This document shows, in pieces, positions 60,866-64,000 of a DNA stretch of 64,000 nucleotides. The position numbers and the translations under genes were made by a program. Below the pieces are notes generated by a model. It was not told the DNA's origin, did no database searches, and saw only the letters and a list, made by a program, of their open reading frames with translations. Source of the DNA: Anaeroglomus sp964630775 (GTDB taxonomy: Bacteria; Planctomycetota; Phycisphaerae; Sedimentisphaerales; Anaerohalosphaeraceae); the NCBI GenBank assembly GCA_964630775.1, contig CAZVYY010000003.1, forward strand, positions 124,001 to 188,000. Direction: 5' to 3'. Positions within the stretch are counted from its first letter, which is position 1. Each line of letters opens with the position of its first letter.

Positions 60866-61720
60866 ATGATGATAAAAATCACGGATGGGTATGCAAATCG
60901 TCTCAGACAGAAGAATCCATTAGTTCCCAGGAGAACATCTCAATCCAGACCAGTATTGTCCGTTGTTGTTCCGGCTTTTAATGAGGGACTCAGACTGCCG
61001 GAGACGCTGGGGCGGATGGAGCCGCTGACAAAGCAATTTTCCATTGAAATCATTGTGGTTTGTGATGGTTGTACGGACAACACCCGGGACATTGCAATCC
61101 AGTGGATAGACCGGCTGCCTTTATACGTGATTGCTTATCCTGAAAACAGGGGTAAGGGATACGCTGTCCAGCAGGGAATTTTGTCTGCTCGGGGGCAGAT
61201 TATCGCATTTATGGATGCGGATGGCTCGACGCCTCCATCGGAACTGATACGCCTTGCGACCCCCATTCTCCTGGGGGATGCCGGCATGGTGATCGGTTCG
61301 CGGCGGGCGTATGGGGCCATTCTAAAAAAGCAGCCGCTGCATCGACGTATTTTGGGAAAACTGCTGTCTGCTGCGGCACGCGGTTTTCTTTCGCTTCCCT
61401 ACCGGGATACCCAGTGCGGCTTCAAGCTGTTTCGGCGTGAATACGCATTGGAGTTATTCAAGGACATGCAGTTTACGGGATTTGAATTTGATCTGGACAT
61501 CCTGTATCGTGCCCACAGGAAGAAAATACCGATTGTTGAGACCGGAATCGTCTGGGAAGATCGCAGGGGGTCCAAGGTCAATCCGATTCGCGATGGATTC
61601 CGTATGCTCAGGTCCATGATATTGATCAAACGACAAAAACAAATGCAAGTGCCTTCCGGTAAAAATCAAATTCATGTTCGGGATACATCTTACTCCTATG
61701 TCAACGCTTCAACAAACTGA
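60866..61720 (+). CDS. GT2 glycosyltransferase, dolichyl/undecaprenyl-phosphate sugar synthase-like
   Basis: 284 residues. It has LSVVVPAFNEGLRLPETL, IVVCDGCTDNT, GKGYAVQQGILSARG and the metal D-x-D in FMDADGSTPPSE, then QCGFKLFRRE and GFEFDLDILYRA. This is the pattern of polyprenyl-phosphate glucosyl/mannosyltransferases (ALG5/DPM/ArnC group), without C-terminal membrane helices. It would make a lipid-linked sugar for the next gene. ATG 60866 is chosen because GGAG is 4 bases before it, or 7 before the adjacent ATG 60869. Starts upstream lack support. Overlaps the GT83 gene by 23 bases. Confidence 0.85.
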   Translation: MMIKITDGYANRLRQKNPLVPRRTSQSRPVLSVVVPAFNEGLRLPETLGRMEPLTKQFSIEIIVVCDGCTDNTRDIAIQWIDRLPLYVIAYPENRGKGYAVQQGILSARGQIIAFMDADGSTPPSELIRLATPILLGDAGMVIGSRRAYGAILKKQPLHRRILGKLLSAAARGFLSLPYRDTQCGFKLFRREYALELFKDMQFTGFEFDLDILYRAHRKKIPIVETGIVWEDRRGSKVNPIRDGFRMLRSMILIKRQKQMQVPSGKNQIHVRDTSYSYVNASTN

Positions 61721-63176
61721 AACAAACCCGTATCGCGGTTGTTTTTTGTGGATTGTGCTGCTGCTTGCCGCACGGTGTGCGGTTATGCCGTTTATGCCTC
61801 TGGCAGATCCTACCGAAGGGCGATATGCCCTGATTGCCAGGGAAATAGCTGTTTCAGGTGACTGGACCACACCTCGACTCTGGATGGATGGTCAGAAAGT
61901 GCCTTTTTTAGGGAAACCTCCGCTGTATTTCTGGTGTTCGGCGGGATGTATGAAACTATTTGGAATCAACGAATTTTCAGCGCGATTGCCGGGGGTGCTG
62001 TCATTTGCGATTACGTTGTTGATTGTGTGGGCCGTACTCCGGCGCTACACAACCCAAGAAATCGGCTGGCGAGCCGTATTTCTGATTCTGTCCAGTGCGG
62101 TTCTTTTTGTGGCCAGCGGGGTTGTGATTGTGGATATGATGGTTACCATGGCGGTAACCGGCGCTTTATTCAGCTATTTTGCCTTTACCCGAGAAAGCCA
62201 ATCCATAGTTCGGAGACGCTGGAGCATTTTGATTTTTGTCATGCTGGCAGTGGGATTTATGACCAAAGGACCGGTGGCAATAGTACTGTTTGGTTTGCCG
62301 GTTTTATTGTGGACGATATGGTTTAAACGATGGAAAGAGATTCTGGAACAGGAATGGTATTGGGGGATAACTGTCTTTGCGGTGATAACCGTGCCATGGT
62401 TTGTTCTGGCCGAGCAGAAAAATCCCGGTTTTATTCGGTATTTTTTTGTGAATGAAAATTTTCTGAGATTTGTTGTACATGAATATGGTGACAAATATGG
62501 CTCTGGCCATGAACACATTCGCGGCACAGCCATCTGGATGATGCTGGCCGCCGCAGTGCCCTGGAGTATCTATATCGTATATCGCCTGTTTGAGGAAAGA
62601 AAGCATTTATCATTCAAAGCATTGTTTCTATCTGAGGAGGCCTCTCTGTTTTTATGTGTCTTTGCGGCCAATACGCTGTTCTGGGTCATGGCACGACAGC
62701 TTTTAATTGCTTATCTGTTTCCAGCGGTACCTGCATTTGCGGCATGGCTGTCCATTCTCATATCCCGCTACCCGTGTCTGAGGCCGGAAACCGACCCGAT
62801 TTTTAAGAAAGCATCCATCGTGATTGGCTGGTGCATCGTTTTGGCGATTCTGATATCCATCCCATTAACGGCCCATCATTCCACAAAATACATTATCAAA
62901 AAAGCCCACACTTTTTCAGATGGCAAGCAATACGGTCTGTATTTTGTTCGGCGCATCCCTTACAGTGCCTATTTTTACGGCAATAGCTATATTATTGCTC
63001 ATCCGAACGAATCAGTGGAGGACAGTATGAATTATTCTCGTGAAAATAATCCCTTATTTTATATTGCAGAAAAAAAGTACTGGACAGAACTGCCGGAGGC
63101 TTATCGGCGGACGGTTTCTGTTCTGTCACAGGAAAGTAAGTACATTCTTTACTATGTAGAGAAGAATGCCAGATGA
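61698..63176 (+). CDS. ArnT-like GT83 membrane glycosyltransferase
   Basis: 492 residues with about 10-12 membrane segments. The N-terminal catalytic loop matches ArnT/PMT-type enzymes: LADPTEGRYALIAREIAVSGDW, TTPRLWMDG and KPPLYFW. Such enzymes move a sugar from an undecaprenyl carrier to lipid A or another envelope glycan. The start at 61698 overlaps the end of the GT2 gene. A later start is not supported. The order GT2 then GT83 reproduces an ArnC-ArnT functional pair, but the transferred sugar is unknown. Downstream of the PmrA-box-like site. Confidence 0.85.
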   Translation: MSTLQQTETNPYRGCFLWIVLLLAARCAVMPFMPLADPTEGRYALIAREIAVSGDWTTPRLWMDGQKVPFLGKPPLYFWCSAGCMKLFGINEFSARLPGVLSFAITLLIVWAVLRRYTTQEIGWRAVFLILSSAVLFVASGVVIVDMMVTMAVTGALFSYFAFTRESQSIVRRRWSILIFVMLAVGFMTKGPVAIVLFGLPVLLWTIWFKRWKEILEQEWYWGITVFAVITVPWFVLAEQKNPGFIRYFFVNENFLRFVVHEYGDKYGSGHEHIRGTAIWMMLAAAVPWSIYIVYRLFEERKHLSFKALFLSEEASLFLCVFAANTLFWVMARQLLIAYLFPAVPAFAAWLSILISRYPCLRPETDPIFKKASIVIGWCIVLAILISIPLTAHHSTKYIIKKAHTFSDGKQYGLYFVRRIPYSAYFYGNSYIIAHPNESVEDSMNYSRENNPLFYIAEKKYWTELPEAYRRTVSVLSQESKYILYYVEKNAR

Positions 63177-63328
63177 TGTAGCAAAATCAATTCATGGCTC
63201 TTAAGCAGAAGAAATCATACGCTATTTTTGAAGGATTTCTTCGGCATTCGCCCAGGTGCAACAGATTATATGCTCAGCATTGGGTTCGAGCATGATTCTA
63301 ATAATCATTTTGATAAAGGATTTGAAAA

Positions 63329-63793
63329 ATGATTCAGGCCGAAAAACAGAAAAAGGTTGTCAAGGGGTCCAGATGTAGTCAATTACTTCATGTGCTGCTT
63401 CTGTTAGTCCTGTTTGCGACACTTACTTTCACGTCAGGTTGTACCGAAATGGCAATTCTTGCCGGGGAAAAGGCTTATGCCCACCTCCGGGGAGATCTGC
63501 TGGGGATTGTTCCCGAGAAATTGGATAAAGTCTATGCAGCATCTCTGGAAGCTGCGACGCATTTGGATCATTATCAGGTCCTTGACCATAAATTGACGGC
63601 GATCAACGGCACGATTACTGTCCTGGACAGGGATGCCGAAAAAACGACCATTGAACTGACAAGGACTGAAACCGACGGCACGCAAGTTCAGATTAGAATT
63701 GGAGCCTTTGGCGATAAGATAAAATCTGTTTATCTTTACGACAGCATCCGACAACAATTAAACACCCCCAAGGTTGCTCGTGCGCCTTTTTAG
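63329..63793 (+). CDS. Small lipoprotein (DUF3568-like)
   Basis: 154 residues. An extended basic start (about 1-17), a hydrophobic helix (about 20-35) and the lipobox FTSGC make it a predicted outer- or inner-membrane lipoprotein. The mature part has LDHYQVLDHKLTAINGTITVLDRDAEKTTIELTRTETDGTQVQIRIGAFGDK, split over strand-loop-strand, the pattern of DUF3568 and related small beta lipoproteins. No operon partner is proven. The gap to the GT83 gene is 152 bases. Function unknown. Confidence 0.65.
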   Translation: MIQAEKQKKVVKGSRCSQLLHVLLLLVLFATLTFTSGCTEMAILAGEKAYAHLRGDLLGIVPEKLDKVYAASLEAATHLDHYQVLDHKLTAINGTITVLDRDAEKTTIELTRTETDGTQVQIRIGAFGDKIKSVYLYDSIRQQLNTPKVARAPF

Positions 63794-64000
63794 CATGACA
63801 CCCTGATTCCTGCCTGAAGAATGATTATCGGATATCACCCAAGATAGCTCAGTACGCTGGGATTGTGTTGAAATGCCAATGTGCATGGAGATGGGTTCGA
63901 TGCTCTTGCGGATAAACACATTGTTGAGAAAAGAGAGCCTGAAAATAATTTTTAAGAAATTTTTCTTGCATAGCCGATAGGTGAAATTGTAGAATGTTTA
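63794..64000. other. Right-edge non-coding stretch
   Basis: 207 bases with no supported gene. A segment near 63845-63900 has TAGCTCAG and GGGTTCGAT boxes reminiscent of a tRNA, but no cloverleaf forms. AT-rich near the end. Confidence 0.4.

Noticed and set aside
63270..63308. Two overlapping AT-rich hairpins before the lipoprotein gene
   Set aside because: ATGCTC/GAGCAT and ATGATT/AATCAT are only six base pairs each. A terminator is possible but too weak to list.
63840..63915. tRNA-like sequence with TAGCTCAG and GGGTTCGAT boxes
   Set aside because: The D arm lacks a GAGC partner, no acceptor stem pairs, and no anticodon stem of five pairs forms at the right distance. Left as coincidence or a decayed tRNA.
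1..64000. CRISPR array, insertion sequence, prophage or exosortase gene
   Set aside because: No regular spaced repeats, no transposase or integrase motifs and no exosortase-like membrane protein were recognised in the window.

Overview
The window looks like chromosomal DNA of a Gram-negative, polysaccharide-degrading bacterium of the Planctomycetota, most likely class Phycisphaerae. This is inferred from gene families and was not tested by a search. The clues are PEP-CTERM sorting tails, dockerin-like tails ending in an AEWL/DNWL-type helix, LamG and NPCBM-like modules, an ECF sigma factor paired with a FecR-type anti-sigma protein, a Hanks-type kinase, and metzincin and beta-helix secreted proteins set among ordinary housekeeping genes. 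No phage, transposase, CRISPR array or rRNA was seen.

Region 1 (1-23 kb) is mostly housekeeping. It holds the 3' part of holA, queE, tadA, mdh, alr, a GT2 glycosyltransferase with a GT-C-like membrane protein, pyk, a STAS protein, rnc, a PpiD-like chaperone operon, xseA-xseB, an M48 membrane protease and six tRNAs (Leu-GAG, Met-CAT, Glu-CTC, Cys-GCA, Arg-TCT, Leu-TAG). Three genes stand out: a gamma-glutamylcyclotransferase-like domain fused to a possible glutamine-synthetase-fold amidoligase (4344-6281), a secreted protein with two DTG aspartyl-protease motifs and a dockerin-like tail (12690-14285), and an 86-residue PEP-CTERM protein (2630-2890).

Region 2 (23-48 kb) is the accessory, glycan-oriented part. 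It contains a beta-helix protein, a metzincin with an NPCBM-like module, an unassigned secreted TIM-barrel candidate, a Ser/Thr kinase with a degenerate Ada-like tail, a beta-propeller protein, a DUF3592-like/arrestin-like gene pair, a radical SAM protein, and a sigma-factor/FecR operon followed by three LamG proteins and a GH127-type arabinofuranosidase. The third LamG protein appears to be built from parts of the two before it. The FecR protein ends in an NPCBM-like module, so glycan binding outside the membrane could control the sigma factor.

Region 3 (48-64 kb) holds cimA, nikR divergent from an orphan cobalt/nickel-type ABC ATPase with a structured leader, two small membrane proteins, rarA, a 5-formyl-THF cyclo-ligase, an L,D-transpeptidase, and an operon of a TonB-shaped von Willebrand A protein with ExbB and ExbD. 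It ends with an OmpR-family two-component system divergent from a GT2 and an ArnT-like GT83 glycosyltransferase. Between these sits an exact CTTAAG-N5-CTTAAG repeat, the form of the enterobacterial PmrA box, upstream of a TATAGT -10 element. This suggests a PmrAB-like envelope-modification circuit and is the most interesting signal in the window.
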